DNA of 64,000 nucleotides from Ramlibacter humi (GTDB lineage: Bacteria; Pseudomonadota; Gammaproteobacteria; Burkholderiales; Burkholderiaceae_C), in NCBI RefSeq assembly GCF_004681975.1, contig NZ_SMLK01000001.1:1547545-1611544 (forward strand), read 5' to 3'. Made by a program: the position numbers and the translations under genes. The notes under the pieces are model-generated. The model saw nothing but the letters and a program-made list of their open reading frames with translations, was not told where the DNA came from and searched no databases. This document shows, one piece after another, positions 26,512 through 33,795 of the stretch; the first letter of the stretch is position 1, and each line of letters begins with the position of its first letter.

Positions 26512-26709
26512 CTATGGCGCCTGAGACGCTAGCGCGCGCCGGCTGCGCGCCTCGACGCTCTTGCGAGCAGCGGACTTCGCTTCCGCCGTGGTGAAGACAT
26601 GAGCACGGCCTGATGCATGAGCTGCCTTGCCGCCTTTGGAGGCGATTGCGCGCATCGCTTCTGCAGTGAGCGCGGCGAAACCACGCTTGGCCCGGATTGG
26701 TTGGTCCAT
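26512..26709 (-). CDS. KGG-motif small stress protein
   Basis: 65 aa, ATG at 26707-26709 behind AAGGAG. The sequence MDQPIRAKRGFAALTAEAMR, then IASKGGKAAH, ASGRAHVFTTAEA and ARKSVEARS, fits the KGG repeat family of short basic hydrophilic proteins (GsiB/YciG-like), with one clear SKGG and one degenerate copy. The family is linked to stress tolerance in bacteria; molecular function is unknown. It stands alone between two gene-poor stretches. The 285 bases upstream (26710-26994) hold no other gene I can support. Confidence 0.75.
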   Translation of the reverse strand: MDQPIRAKRGFAALTAEAMRAIASKGGKAAHASGRAHVFTTAEAKSAARKSVEARSRRALASQAP

Positions 26710-26994
26710 GATTGCTCCTTGGCCTCTGGAGTTTGGGCGCAACGGCAGTCACCAGCCGCCTCTTCTAAGGTGGAGCTGAGACCTCTCCGAAGGGGGAGTG
26801 AAGAAGACGCGCGATGAAGCCTTCGCGAGTGTTCCGCTGACTAAGCTCCCGGCCTCGCCTATCGCGATAACCGGCCGACTGGACCTCGCACGACGAAGAC
26901 CTCAGGCTTTGTTAATCCGCTGGCGCAACCTTTCTGAATCGTTTGGACAAACCCTCGGTTTGCCTCGAGGCAAGATTTCCACCCGTCAGACCAG

Positions 26995-27453
26995 TCAACG
27001 CATCTCTGGGCCACTCTCGCTGGTGCGCGGTCCTGCCCAGAACACAACCGACCTCCGCTCGAGCTCTGAGACTGGTCGCAAGTCCGCCCCGAGCAACTCC
27101 GAATTCCCGTCGAAGCGGAACACCGCTCCAACGCAAGCTTCAGCCTCGGACGAGGACGGCGCCCAGAGCGCCTGAACACTCTTGAACACCAAGTCCCCGG
27201 CCTCACCAAGTTCGACGCGGTAGAGAGCTCTATGGTCCGTTGCGGGGACGGACCCCAGAACCCGTATCAGCAACTCCTCCCAGCTGACCAGCATGGTGTT
27301 GTTGATGCGAGTGTCAAGGTACTTGGCCTCGTAGACGAACAGGTACCACCAGGGCTGGAGCGGGAACGATGCGACCACGGCACTCCAGTGCTGCTGGCCG
27401 GAGGCCGCGGCATCCAGGACCGGATGATGAAACTGCGGCAGGGTCACGAACAC
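26995..27453 (-). CDS. Unknown protein controlled by the 29-bp repeat promoter
   Basis: About 152 aa. The start is the GTG at 27451-27453, five bases after a strong AGGAGG; a GTG four bases further upstream overlaps that site and is less likely. Text such as LPQFHHPVLDAAASGQQHWS, WWYLFVYEAKYLD and GAVFRFDGNSELLGADLRPV gives a small alpha/beta protein without signal peptide or membrane helix. No family is recognised. It is divergent from the double-HTH regulator at 27533, a common arrangement for a regulator and its target. Confidence 0.6.
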   Translation of the reverse strand: MFVTLPQFHHPVLDAAASGQQHWSAVVASFPLQPWWYLFVYEAKYLDTRINNTMLVSWEELLIRVLGSVPATDHRALYRVELGEAGDLVFKSVQALWAPSSSEAEACVGAVFRFDGNSELLGADLRPVSELERRSVVFWAGPRTSESGPEMR

Positions 27454-27474
27454 AGGCACCTCCTAAAAAATAGT

Positions 27475-27503
27475 GGCGCAATTGTCTCTCAAACGCCGCC
27501 ACC
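27475..27503 (-). promoter_or_regulatory. Copy 2 of the 29-bp promoter-like repeat
   Basis: It differs from the copy at 22842-22870 at only two positions and has GACAAT where the other has TACAAT. It lies between the minus-strand gene starting at 27453 and the plus-strand HTH gene starting at 27533, so it could control both. Confidence 0.55.
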
Positions 27504-27532
27504 CCGAGTTTCGCCGCTAAAACACTTCAGGG

Positions 27533-28012
27533 GTGCCGAGCCAGAAGCACCCCGAAGCTGCCAATTTAGAGACCCTCCTGGAGGCGCTTGCCGCCAATTT
27601 GCGGGAGGCGCGGGCGCGCTCGAACTGGAGCACGAGGGTGCTCAGCCAGCAAAGTCAGGTCGACCGGCGCACCATCCAGCGGATTCAGGACGGCTCCTTC
27701 CCAGGCGTCTCCCTCGGCACCTTGGAAGCCTTGGCGACCGGCCTGGGGGTGCAGACCAGCTCCTTGGTTGGCCCACACCTGGCGCCACGCCAGAGCGCAG
27801 CAGTGCTGGCTGCAGAGGTCCTGCCCGCTAACCTCGTGTGCGTGCGGCTAGGCCACGGATTGAGCCAAGAGGAGCTGGCAGCCGCCAGCGGCGTCCCCAG
27901 GTCCGTCATCGCAGCCATCGAAACTGGCACCCGCAATCCAGCGCTCAATACCCTGGCCAGGCTTGCGGGAGCTCTAGGAACGACGGTCGAGCAGCTGCTT
28001 ACCGGCGGCTAG
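27533..28012 (+). CDS. Double helix-turn-helix (XRE-type) transcriptional regulator
   Basis: 159 aa from a GTG at 27533. Two XRE-type HTH segments are visible: residues of about 15-65 (ANLREARARSNWSTRVLSQQ, then VDRRTIQRIQDG) and about 100-157 (VCVRLGHGLSQEELAAASGV, then PRSVIAAIETGTRNPALNTL). Tandem HTHs in one chain suggest binding to a repeated or asymmetric site. It starts 30 bases from the 29-bp repeat and is divergent from the gene at 26995, so it is the best candidate for the factor acting at both repeat copies. The link is inferred. Confidence 0.8.
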   Translation: MPSQKHPEAANLETLLEALAANLREARARSNWSTRVLSQQSQVDRRTIQRIQDGSFPGVSLGTLEALATGLGVQTSSLVGPHLAPRQSAAVLAAEVLPANLVCVRLGHGLSQEELAAASGVPRSVIAAIETGTRNPALNTLARLAGALGTTVEQLLTGG

Positions 28013-28023
28013 TCAGCCTGCTT

Positions 28024-28653
28024 TCAGGGCCAGCCTCGCTCCAAGCGCGCTCGGTGCGCCGCTCGGTCACCGGAGAACAAGATGACTGAGTGGTGAGCGC
28101 ACCCGACCGCCTCCGGCTCGGCCTCGGCAAGGAGCGACGGCAAGCCGAGGAGAAGCAGCCCAAGTTGGTCTCGCCAAGACTGGTCGCGCGAGGAGCTGCG
28201 GCCATGCTGGGAGCCATGCTTGGCGAGTAGCGCCGTCAGCCGTTCTTGAACCGGCGCATCGAGGAACATCGCCGTCCAGAACGTTTTACCGGGTACCGCG
28301 AAGCCAAGCTCCAGGCGGCCCTTGCTGCAGGCAAACGCCAAGCTCGAACGAACTGTCCGCTCCTGCGGGTCGAAGATGCCGTAGTACGCCATGCAGCCGT
28401 GGTGCAGCGCGCCAAGGAGGACTAGCGGCAAGCCGCCTGGCACCCGCAGCAGCTTGGCCTCCAAGTCGCGCCCTGGCCTGGGCAAGCCGGGATTGCGGTC
28501 AACAAGCGCGCCGTAGAAGGCTTGCGTTGGCAGCACCGAGGGGCCGAGACGGCCGACCTGATGGCTCTCGATGCGGCCGATGGTGCCTAGGTTGAAGTGG
28601 ATGCGCGTCTTGGACGCTGAGAGCTCGTCGACCGCCGGGAAGTCAGATTGCAT
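28024..28653 (-). CDS. Hypothetical protein
   Basis: 209 aa from the ATG at 28651-28653 (MQSDFPAVDELSA). It contains two hydrophobic stretches, GGLPLVLLGALHHG and QLGLLLLGLPSLLAEA, too short or too mixed to be confident membrane helices, and a Cys/His-bearing ALHHGCMAYYG. No family recognised. It is convergent with the HTH gene, 11 bases away, and 89 bases downstream of the gene at 28743 on the same strand, so the two may be cotranscribed. Confidence 0.55.
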   Translation of the reverse strand: MQSDFPAVDELSASKTRIHFNLGTIGRIESHQVGRLGPSVLPTQAFYGALVDRNPGLPRPGRDLEAKLLRVPGGLPLVLLGALHHGCMAYYGIFDPQERTVRSSLAFACSKGRLELGFAVPGKTFWTAMFLDAPVQERLTALLAKHGSQHGRSSSRDQSWRDQLGLLLLGLPSLLAEAEPEAVGCAHHSVILFSGDRAAHRARLERGWP

Positions 28654-28742
28654 GGGGTGCCTCTTGATGGACACCCGTGTAGGCGAGCCTTTTTATCTGG
28701 CTGCAGCCTCGATGCGCCCGCTCTGGTCGTGAACTGGCACCT

Positions 28743-29618
28743 TCACTTGCCGGCGTAGAGCTGCCTGAGGACTTGCGTGGAGAGGTTGTCGCATGCCTTC
28801 ATTAGTCGGTTGGGCATGAATTCATCAGTTCCAGCATCAGACGTCGCGTAGAAGATGTCGAAGCCCTCAGGCAGCACCTCCTCGCCGAAGAACGGAATCG
28901 TTCGCTGGTTCCAGCCCTTTACCTTGCCGTACTCCGTGTCCGTGATGAGCAGCGTCTTCATCGCAGGTTGGCCTTGGGTGCGCGCCTTCAGGTTGCGCAG
29001 GAACGTCCAAATGCCTGCCAGCTCCGGATTGCCGACCGGGTCGATGGCGGTGTCCTGGTAGTACATGTCTGAGCTGATGAAGGTCGCGTTGTCGCCCATC
29101 TTCTTGGCGACCGAGTGGATGGCTGTCGTCACGGCAACGCGATGCCCGTTCTGGAGCGTCATGCTGTTGGTGTCGATGCAGTACAGCTGGTCGTAGTCCC
29201 TCAGCACCTTCTCAATTCGCATGCACGCAGGTCCCGACCCTTGGTAGTACGCATGCAGGACTTTCTCCTTGCTCCCGCGCTCGTAGTACGTGGTCAGTGT
29301 GGAACTCGAGGGCGTGAGGGACTGCGACGCCAAGAAAAGCGAGGAGTGAATTCGCCCGAAGACGCTCACCTCGGATGTTGTCAGATTGATGTGGAGTTCC
29401 TGGGCAGCCACCTTGAACGGGAAATCCAGCTCAAGTCTGGTGAAGCGCTTTTGGCGAGGCTGCGAAGGTTTCTTGGGAAGGGTCACCTCCAGGCCACGAA
29501 CGTTCAGGAGCCCGCCCCTCAGGTCATTCAGGGTGACAGCAAGCTGCTCGCCAGGAGGCATGTCCTGCGGAAAGCGGTGGATGAAAAGTTCCTCCTCACC
29601 AAACGCAGGCACTCTCAT
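28743..29618 (-). CDS. Hypothetical protein, possibly of ribonuclease H-like fold
   Basis: 291 aa. The C-terminal half shows several hydrophobic strands each ending in acidic residues: LYCIDTNS, ATFISSDMYYQD, KTLLITDTEYGKVKG and FYATSDAGTDEF. This spacing resembles the Asp/Glu metal sites of RNase H-like nucleases and transposases, but no family is recognised by sequence. The N-terminal 110 residues are beta-rich. There are no membrane segments. An RNase H-like nuclease is a hypothesis only; carbohydrate or nucleotide binding folds could look similar. Confidence 0.5.
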   Translation of the reverse strand: MRVPAFGEEELFIHRFPQDMPPGEQLAVTLNDLRGGLLNVRGLEVTLPKKPSQPRQKRFTRLELDFPFKVAAQELHINLTTSEVSVFGRIHSSLFLASQSLTPSSSTLTTYYERGSKEKVLHAYYQGSGPACMRIEKVLRDYDQLYCIDTNSMTLQNGHRVAVTTAIHSVAKKMGDNATFISSDMYYQDTAIDPVGNPELAGIWTFLRNLKARTQGQPAMKTLLITDTEYGKVKGWNQRTIPFFGEEVLPEGFDIFYATSDAGTDEFMPNRLMKACDNLSTQVLRQLYAGK

Positions 29619-29741
29619 TGACTTTATAAGCTCCTGTCGCCGAGATGATGCGCGGCCTTCTCGACGCAGTCCACCTTGTACCGCTTGCGGCTACCTGATT
29701 GAGGGTTTCGCAACGACACGCCGCGGTCGTATGCCATGCAA

Positions 29742-29764
29742 AACGGCCGCACGAAGCGGCCGTT
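29742..29764 (-). terminator. Terminator-like hairpin after the HU-family gene
   Basis: AACGGCCGC and GCGGCCGTT form a perfect 9-bp stem with a 5-base loop; on the minus strand it is followed by TTTTG. It lies 18 bases past the stop of the HU-family gene. Confidence 0.6.
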
Positions 29765-29782
29765 CCATCTGACATCGGCGCC

Positions 29783-30214
29783 TTAGAGCGCTGCGTCCTT
29801 GAGCTTCTTCAGCGGCCGCACCTTCAGTTTGGTCGTGGCGGGCTTGGCCTTGAAGATGGTCTCTTCCTTCGTGAAGGGATTGATACCCTTGCGCTCCTTC
29901 TTGGCCGGCACGGCGGTCGCCGTCACCTTCAGTAGGCCGGGCAGCACGAAAGCGCCGGCGCCCTTCTTGTTCACGGACGCAAGAACGGTTGCTTCCAGGG
30001 CAGCCATGACAGCCTTGACAGCCTTGGGCTCAACGCCAGACGTCTCGGCCAAATGGGAGGTGAGCCCAGTCTTGTTGAAGGCTTCCTTGATTGGCTTCAT
30101 CGGTGCAGCTGCCGGCTTGGCGGACTTGGCGGCCTTGGGAGCGGCTTTGGACTTCGCGCCGGCGCGCACGGCAGTCTTCTTGACGGTGGGCTTGGACTTC
30201 TTTGCAGTTGCCAT
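29783..30214 (-). CDS. HU-family DNA-binding protein with lysine-rich histone H1-like tail
   Basis: 143 aa from the ATG at 30212-30214; the frame is open further upstream but only from this ATG does the tail make sense. Residues 1-38 are Lys/Ala/Pro-rich (KKSKPTVKKTAVRAGAKSKA) and the remainder is an HU/IHF-like domain (MKPIKEAFNKTGLTSHLAET, GAFVLPGLLKV, GINPFTKEE). Such tailed HU proteins are common in Burkholderiales, where the tail adds non-specific DNA contacts. On an island it may package or silence the element, or compete with host nucleoid proteins. Family call firm, role inferred. Confidence 0.88.
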   Translation of the reverse strand: MATAKKSKPTVKKTAVRAGAKSKAAPKAAKSAKPAAAPMKPIKEAFNKTGLTSHLAETSGVEPKAVKAVMAALEATVLASVNKKGAGAFVLPGLLKVTATAVPAKKERKGINPFTKEETIFKAKPATTKLKVRPLKKLKDAAL

Positions 30215-30555
30215 TGTTTTCTCGAGTTGCTTTGACCTCAGGACATCTGAGGTGGGCTGGATTCTATGGCGGTGCTTGCGCGCAAGAACTTGCATGCGGC
30301 TCGAGCGCCGCGTCACTTCCTCAGGCTTGGCACCAATGCCGCTCCAGCCGCCGCCAACAGCGCCCGCCTCGCCAAGAGCTGACTTTGTCGGCGGCGCCAA
30401 CGTAGCGCGCGTTCGCGCAGGTTGAATCGACTGCTTTGCAGTCCCCGCCAGGCAAGGGGCTCACTTTGCATGCACGCAGCCTAGCGGCTCGACCAGCACT
30501 TGGACTCCCCAAGTTGAAGGGACGCCTGGTTCGAACGCGACTGCTTCGCCCGTTG
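30215..30555. other. 341-base stretch without a supported gene
   Basis: Upstream region of the HU gene and downstream region of the next gene. It contains a short palindrome, GACTGCTTTGCAGTC (30429-30443), and a GGTTCGAA box near 30530 that resembles a tRNA T-loop, but no tRNA fold can be drawn around it. Open frames here show no protein character. Confidence 0.5.
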
Positions 30556-31230
30556 TTAGGTGTGCGCTTTGCCAGTACTTGGCTGCTCAATGACCGCGTC
30601 AGGCATGGCGAACTCCTCCGAGCCACTCTCAATGGCGCGTCGAGCCTCACCCACGAAGAAGTCTTGGAGCTCCGCCCCTCTGACCTCCTCGTCGAACTTC
30701 GCCTTGAATTCATCGAAGTTGGTAGCGGTGCGCATCGCTTGGTTTAGCGCCGAGAGCACTCGCCTGTGTGAATGGAGTTCCGCGTCCAACCGGCGCTCCA
30801 GCTCGAACGACATCGTGCCTATCTGCGCTCCGCCGGCCTCCTGCCAGGCACGTTGCCGTCTGGCCTCGACTTCCAAGGTCGTAGTGGCCAGGTCGACTGC
30901 CTTCTCGCGGCGAACTCGGTCGCTCCACGCGAGCGGCGACTTCCACTCCTCGGATGCCGCAACCTCCCGCCTTGCCGCGTAGCGCTTAAGGCTCTCGCTG
31001 TTTGCAGGGTCAGCGACGTAGTCCTCCAGTGCCTTGACCGCCCATTCCGGGCAGTTGCGGCTGCTCTTGCGGCCCGGCGTTATGAGCCATGCCTGGACGG
31101 TGCGCTCAGACACCTTCCCGCCCGTCTTCTCACGGATGACGCTGGCTATAAGGTCGTTGTCACGCCCGAAGTGCCGGTCGATGACGGCGGTCAATCGCCA
31201 CCGGCGCTGCTCTTGCTCGTTCTGCTGCAT
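30556..31230 (-). CDS. Hypothetical protein, putative N-terminal HTH, autoregulated
   Basis: 224 aa from the ATG at 31228-31230. The N-terminal 65 residues (LTAVIDRHFGRDNDLIASVI, VSERTVQAWLITPGRKSSRN) resemble a helix-turn-helix in which SERTVQAWL would be the recognition helix. The remainder is charged and helical (ELERRLDAELHSHRRVLSAL), suggesting a dimerising coiled coil. The start is chosen because the upstream ATG at 31239 lies inside a tandem palindrome. A -10-like CACAAT sits 7 bases before the ATG, so the mRNA may be leaderless. Function beyond likely DNA binding is unknown. Confidence 0.55.
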   Translation of the reverse strand: MQQNEQEQRRWRLTAVIDRHFGRDNDLIASVIREKTGGKVSERTVQAWLITPGRKSSRNCPEWAVKALEDYVADPANSESLKRYAARREVAASEEWKSPLAWSDRVRREKAVDLATTTLEVEARRQRAWQEAGGAQIGTMSFELERRLDAELHSHRRVLSALNQAMRTATNFDEFKAKFDEEVRGAELQDFFVGEARRAIESGSEEFAMPDAVIEQPSTGKAHT

Positions 31231-31231
31231 G

Positions 31232-31258
31232 GCGCACATTGTGCGCGCACATTGTGCG
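31232..31258 (-). promoter_or_regulatory. Two tandem palindromic operators abutting a start codon
   Basis: GCGCACA-T-TGTGCGC occurs once perfectly (31232-31246) and once with a single mismatch (31245-31259), centres 13 bases apart, directly upstream of the ATG at 31230. Each half contains CACAAT, usable as a -10 box. The position implies direct repression of the downstream gene, most likely by its own product. Confidence 0.55.
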
Positions 31259-31390
31259 AAAAATCAAGGCCGCCAAATTTCCCGGGACCAGGCCAGTGAA
31301 GCTTCGAGGGCAGCCCTAGGAGAGGCCATGCTAGGGCCGGCAGTGTGCGTCTAACGGAAGCTGCATTGCGAGGTTCCACAGCCGCTAAGG

Positions 31391-31425
31391 CGGCTGTTCC
31401 ACCCCGCCTGACCAAGGAACAGCCG
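31391..31425. repeat. Inverted repeat near the island edge
   Basis: CGGCTGTTCC (31391-31400) and GGAACAGCCG (31416-31425) are perfect 10-base inverted repeats. A second, overlapping hairpin is formed by CAGCCGC and GCGGCTG just upstream. They lie about 60 bases from the interrupted radical SAM gene and could be a recombination site, an element end or a terminator. Confidence 0.4.
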
Positions 31426-31483
31426 GATAGAAAGAAACCGAAGAATCAGCTCGCCAGGTGGAGTGGATTCTTAAGCCACATAA

Positions 31484-31745
31484 CGTGCTCGCAACCGCGG
31501 TACGGGTTGAGCGAACGCTCGAAGTACACGTCGGGCGAATCGACGTCGCCCAGCACGGACTTGGGCGTTTCCCAGATCACTTCGGTCTTCGGCGGCAGCG
31601 CGCCATCCTCGTCTTCGCCCTCCCAGCCATCGTCGAAAGCCTCGCGGGCATCGCGCTCGAACCGGTGCGGATGGCGGGTGGCCGTGCCCCGGCCCTTGAT
31701 CGCCTCGACGGGGACTCGCTGATACTCCATGAACTGTATTTTCAT
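31484..31745 (-). pseudogene. N-terminal fragment of a PA0069-type radical SAM protein, cut by the island
   Basis: From the ATG at 31743-31745 (or 31728-31730) the frame reads VEAIKGRGTATRHPHRFERD, then PPKTEVIWETPKS and SLNPYRGCEH, the N-terminus of PA0069/Rv2578c-family radical SAM proteins. Intact members continue GCEHGCxYCYAR; here the frame switches after CEH to VMWLKNPLHLAS and stops at 31446, so the cluster motif and the catalytic barrel are missing. The break at about 31,484 marks the insertion point of the island. The rest of the gene should lie beyond the left end of the window. Confidence 0.8.
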
Positions 31746-31749
31746 ACAG
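31734..31749 (-). promoter_or_regulatory. LexA (SOS) box upstream of the truncated radical SAM gene
   Basis: CTGTATGAAAATACAG on the minus strand fits the LexA consensus CTGT-N8-ACAG exactly, with perfect outer arms of six bases. PA0069 belongs to the SOS regulon in Pseudomonas as I recall, so the site fits the gene it precedes. The box overlaps the farther of the two possible start codons, favouring the ATG at 31730. Confidence 0.75.
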
Positions 31750-31779
31750 CATCCAACGTCATGCACTCATCAATGAATC

Positions 31780-31809
31780 CTGAATTTTCAAAACTTTCTG
31801 AAAACTCAG
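31780..31809 (+). promoter_or_regulatory. 30-bp imperfect palindrome upstream of the GbsR-type gene
   Basis: The sequence beginning CTGAATTTTCAAAA and ending TGAAAACTCAG pairs with its own reverse complement at 12 of 15 arm positions and ends 13 bases before the ATG. It is a likely operator for the GbsR/MarR-family product and, through the operon, for cytochrome bd oxidase. Confidence 0.55.
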
Positions 31810-31822
31810 GCAGAATTGCTCC

Positions 31823-32398
31823 ATGTCACTGCAAGACCACCTGCCACCGCTCTCGCGGGAGTTCGTGTCCCACTTCGGTGAGATGGGCAGCCGCTGGGGC
31901 ATCAACCGCACGGTCGGCCAGATCTATGCGCTGATCTTCATCAGCGAGCGCTCGCTGAACGCCGACGAGATCGCCGAAGCGCTGGAGTTCTCGCGCTCCA
32001 ACGTGAGCATGGGCCTGAAGGAGCTGCAGTCGTGGCGGCTGGTGCGGCTGAAACACCAGCCCGGCGACCGGCGCGAATACTTCGAAGCGCCGCAGGACGT
32101 GTGGGAGATCTTCCGCGTGCTGGCCGAGGAAAGGCGCCGGCGCGAGATCGAGCCCACGCTGTCGATGCTTCGCATGGCGCTGCTGCAGGACCCGGTGAAC
32201 GAAGCCGACCGCCACGCGCAGGAGCGCATGCGCCAGATGCACGGCCTGATCGACCGCCTGATGACCTGGTTCGACGACGTGCAGAAGCTCGCGCCCGAAA
32301 CGGCGATGCAGCTGATGGGGATGGGCGCCACGGTGACCAAGGTGCTCGAGTTCAAGGACCGCATGACCGGCAAATCGGCCGGCCGCACGAAGGAGTGA
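31823..32398 (+). CDS. GbsR/MarR-family transcriptional regulator
   Basis: 191 aa. A winged-helix domain spans about residues 20-95 (MGSRWGINRTVGQIYALIFI, ALEFSRSNVSMGLKELQSWR, PGDRREYFEAPQDVW), matching the GbsR subgroup of MarR regulators; the C-terminal half is helical and probably dimerises. It lies 3 bases ahead of cydA, so it is cotranscribed with the oxidase genes it probably controls. The effector is unknown; related betaproteobacterial operons pair this regulator type with cyanide-insensitive type oxidases. Confidence 0.9.
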   Translation: MSLQDHLPPLSREFVSHFGEMGSRWGINRTVGQIYALIFISERSLNADEIAEALEFSRSNVSMGLKELQSWRLVRLKHQPGDRREYFEAPQDVWEIFRVLAEERRRREIEPTLSMLRMALLQDPVNEADRHAQERMRQMHGLIDRLMTWFDDVQKLAPETAMQLMGMGATVTKVLEFKDRMTGKSAGRTKE

Positions 32399-32401
32399 CG
32401 C

Positions 32402-33784
32402 ATGGACACCCTGCTGCTTTCGCGCATGCAGTTCGCTGCCAACATCAGCTTCCACATCCTGTTCCCGACCATCAACATCGCGCTGGCCTGGTTCCTGGTG
32501 TACTTCCGCATGCGCAACAACCGCGCGCACGGCACCGAGGAAGCCAGGCACTGGGAAGAGGCCTACTACCTGTGGACCAAGGTGTTCGCCCTCACCTTCG
32601 CGCTGGGCGTGGTGTCGGGCATCACCATGAGCTTCCAGTTCGGCACCAACTGGCCGGGCTTCATGGAGAAGGCCGGCAACATCGCCGGCCCGCTGCTCGG
32701 CTATGAAGTGCTGACGGCTTTCTTCCTGGAAGCGACCTTCCTCGGGATCATGCTGTTCGGCCGCTCGCGCGTGTCGGACCGGGTGCACCTGCTCGCTTCG
32801 CTGATGGTGGCGGGCGGCACCACGCTGTCGGCGTTCTGGATCCTCAGCCTGAACTCGTGGATGCAGACGCCGGCGGGCTACAAGATCATCGACGGCGTGA
32901 TGCACGCGGACAGCTGGGTGTCCATCGTCTTCAACCCCTCATTCCCGTTCCGCCTGGCGCACAAGCTGCTGGCGTCGACCATCACGGCTTCGTTCCTGAT
33001 CGCGGGCCTGTCCGCCTGGCAGTACCTGCGCCAGGCGCAGAACGGCGGCACCGCGAAGGCGCTGCGCACCGCGGTGACGGTGGCGGCCATCGCGGTGCCG
33101 CTGCAGATCGTGGCCGGCGACATGCACGGCCTGAACACGCTGCAGCACCAGCCGGCCAAGATCGCCGCCATCGAAGGCATCTGGCACACGGAGAAGCATG
33201 CGCCGCTGACGCTGTTCGGCTGGCCCAACGAAAAGGAAGGCCGCACCGACTACGCCATCCAGGTGCCGGGCCTCGCCAGCGTCATCCTCGCGCATGACCC
33301 GGAAGCGGAACTCAAGGGCCTGAACGAATTCCCGAACGCGCACCCACCCGTGGCGCCGGTGTTCTGGAGCTTCCGAGTGATGGTCGGCATGGGCGTGCTG
33401 ATGCTGGCCGTCTCCTGGTGGTGCGCGCTCGCGCTGTGGCGGCACCGCAAGCGGGATTCGGCGCTGCCCTGGTCGCGCCCCCAGTTGTGGGTGCTGGCCG
33501 GCATGACCTTCGCCGGCTGGGTGGCCACGCTGGCGGGCTGGTGGGTCACCGAGATCGGGCGCCAGCCTTTCATCGTGTACGGCGTGCTGCGCACGGCCGA
33601 CGTGGTGGCGGACCATCCGCCCGGGATGGTGCTGTCCACGCTGCTCGCGTACTTGTTCGTCTACGTGTTCCTGCTGCTCGCGTATGTCTTCGTGCTGGCG
33701 TACATGAGCACGCACCCCGCGCAGCCGACCGCCGAAACGCCGCAAAGCCCGAAGACCGCCATGCCCATCGGCGGCCCCGCCTGA
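32402..33784 (+). CDS. cydA: Cytochrome bd-type ubiquinol oxidase subunit I
   Basis: 460 aa, multi-spanning membrane protein. It starts MDTLLLSRMQFAANISFHIL with the conserved first-helix His (heme b595 ligand), and shows the quinol-site region and the GRQPFIVYG motif (W replaced by F) typical of the cyanide-insensitive CioA/short Q-loop group. It oxidises ubiquinol and reduces oxygen to water without proton pumping, giving respiration at low oxygen or under inhibitors. It follows the regulator by 3 bases and precedes cydB by 11 bases. No CydX-like small subunit is seen after cydB. Confidence 0.96.
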   Translation: MDTLLLSRMQFAANISFHILFPTINIALAWFLVYFRMRNNRAHGTEEARHWEEAYYLWTKVFALTFALGVVSGITMSFQFGTNWPGFMEKAGNIAGPLLGYEVLTAFFLEATFLGIMLFGRSRVSDRVHLLASLMVAGGTTLSAFWILSLNSWMQTPAGYKIIDGVMHADSWVSIVFNPSFPFRLAHKLLASTITASFLIAGLSAWQYLRQAQNGGTAKALRTAVTVAAIAVPLQIVAGDMHGLNTLQHQPAKIAAIEGIWHTEKHAPLTLFGWPNEKEGRTDYAIQVPGLASVILAHDPEAELKGLNEFPNAHPPVAPVFWSFRVMVGMGVLMLAVSWWCALALWRHRKRDSALPWSRPQLWVLAGMTFAGWVATLAGWWVTEIGRQPFIVYGVLRTADVVADHPPGMVLSTLLAYLFVYVFLLLAYVFVLAYMSTHPAQPTAETPQSPKTAMPIGGPA

Positions 33785-33795
33785 AGGAGCGCACC

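Larger units (their letters stand above)
1..31483. mobile_element. Accessory genomic island (right part only)
   Basis: The stretch consists of conflict-type genes (CHAT, HEPN, Schlafen, KAP, helicase-nuclease), hypotheticals and gene remnants, with noticeably less GC-biased codon use than the sequence to its right. Its right edge is set where a PA0069-type radical SAM reading frame is interrupted at about 31,484. The left edge lies outside the window. I recognise no integrase, transposase, relaxase or phage structural gene here, so the mode of transfer cannot be told from this sequence. That it is one island rather than several nested insertions is an inference. Confidence 0.6.

Noticed and set aside
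26798-27175. 125-codon plus-strand frame
   Set aside because: Antisense to the gene at 26995 and without ribosome binding site or recognisable content.
30510-30560. tRNA-like GGTTCGAA box
   Set aside because: The flanking bases do not pair into a T-stem and no acceptor or anticodon arm can be drawn.
31300-31483. Integrase or transposase at the island edge
   Set aside because: No open frame of useful length with recombinase motifs is present there; the enzyme, if any, lies outside the window.
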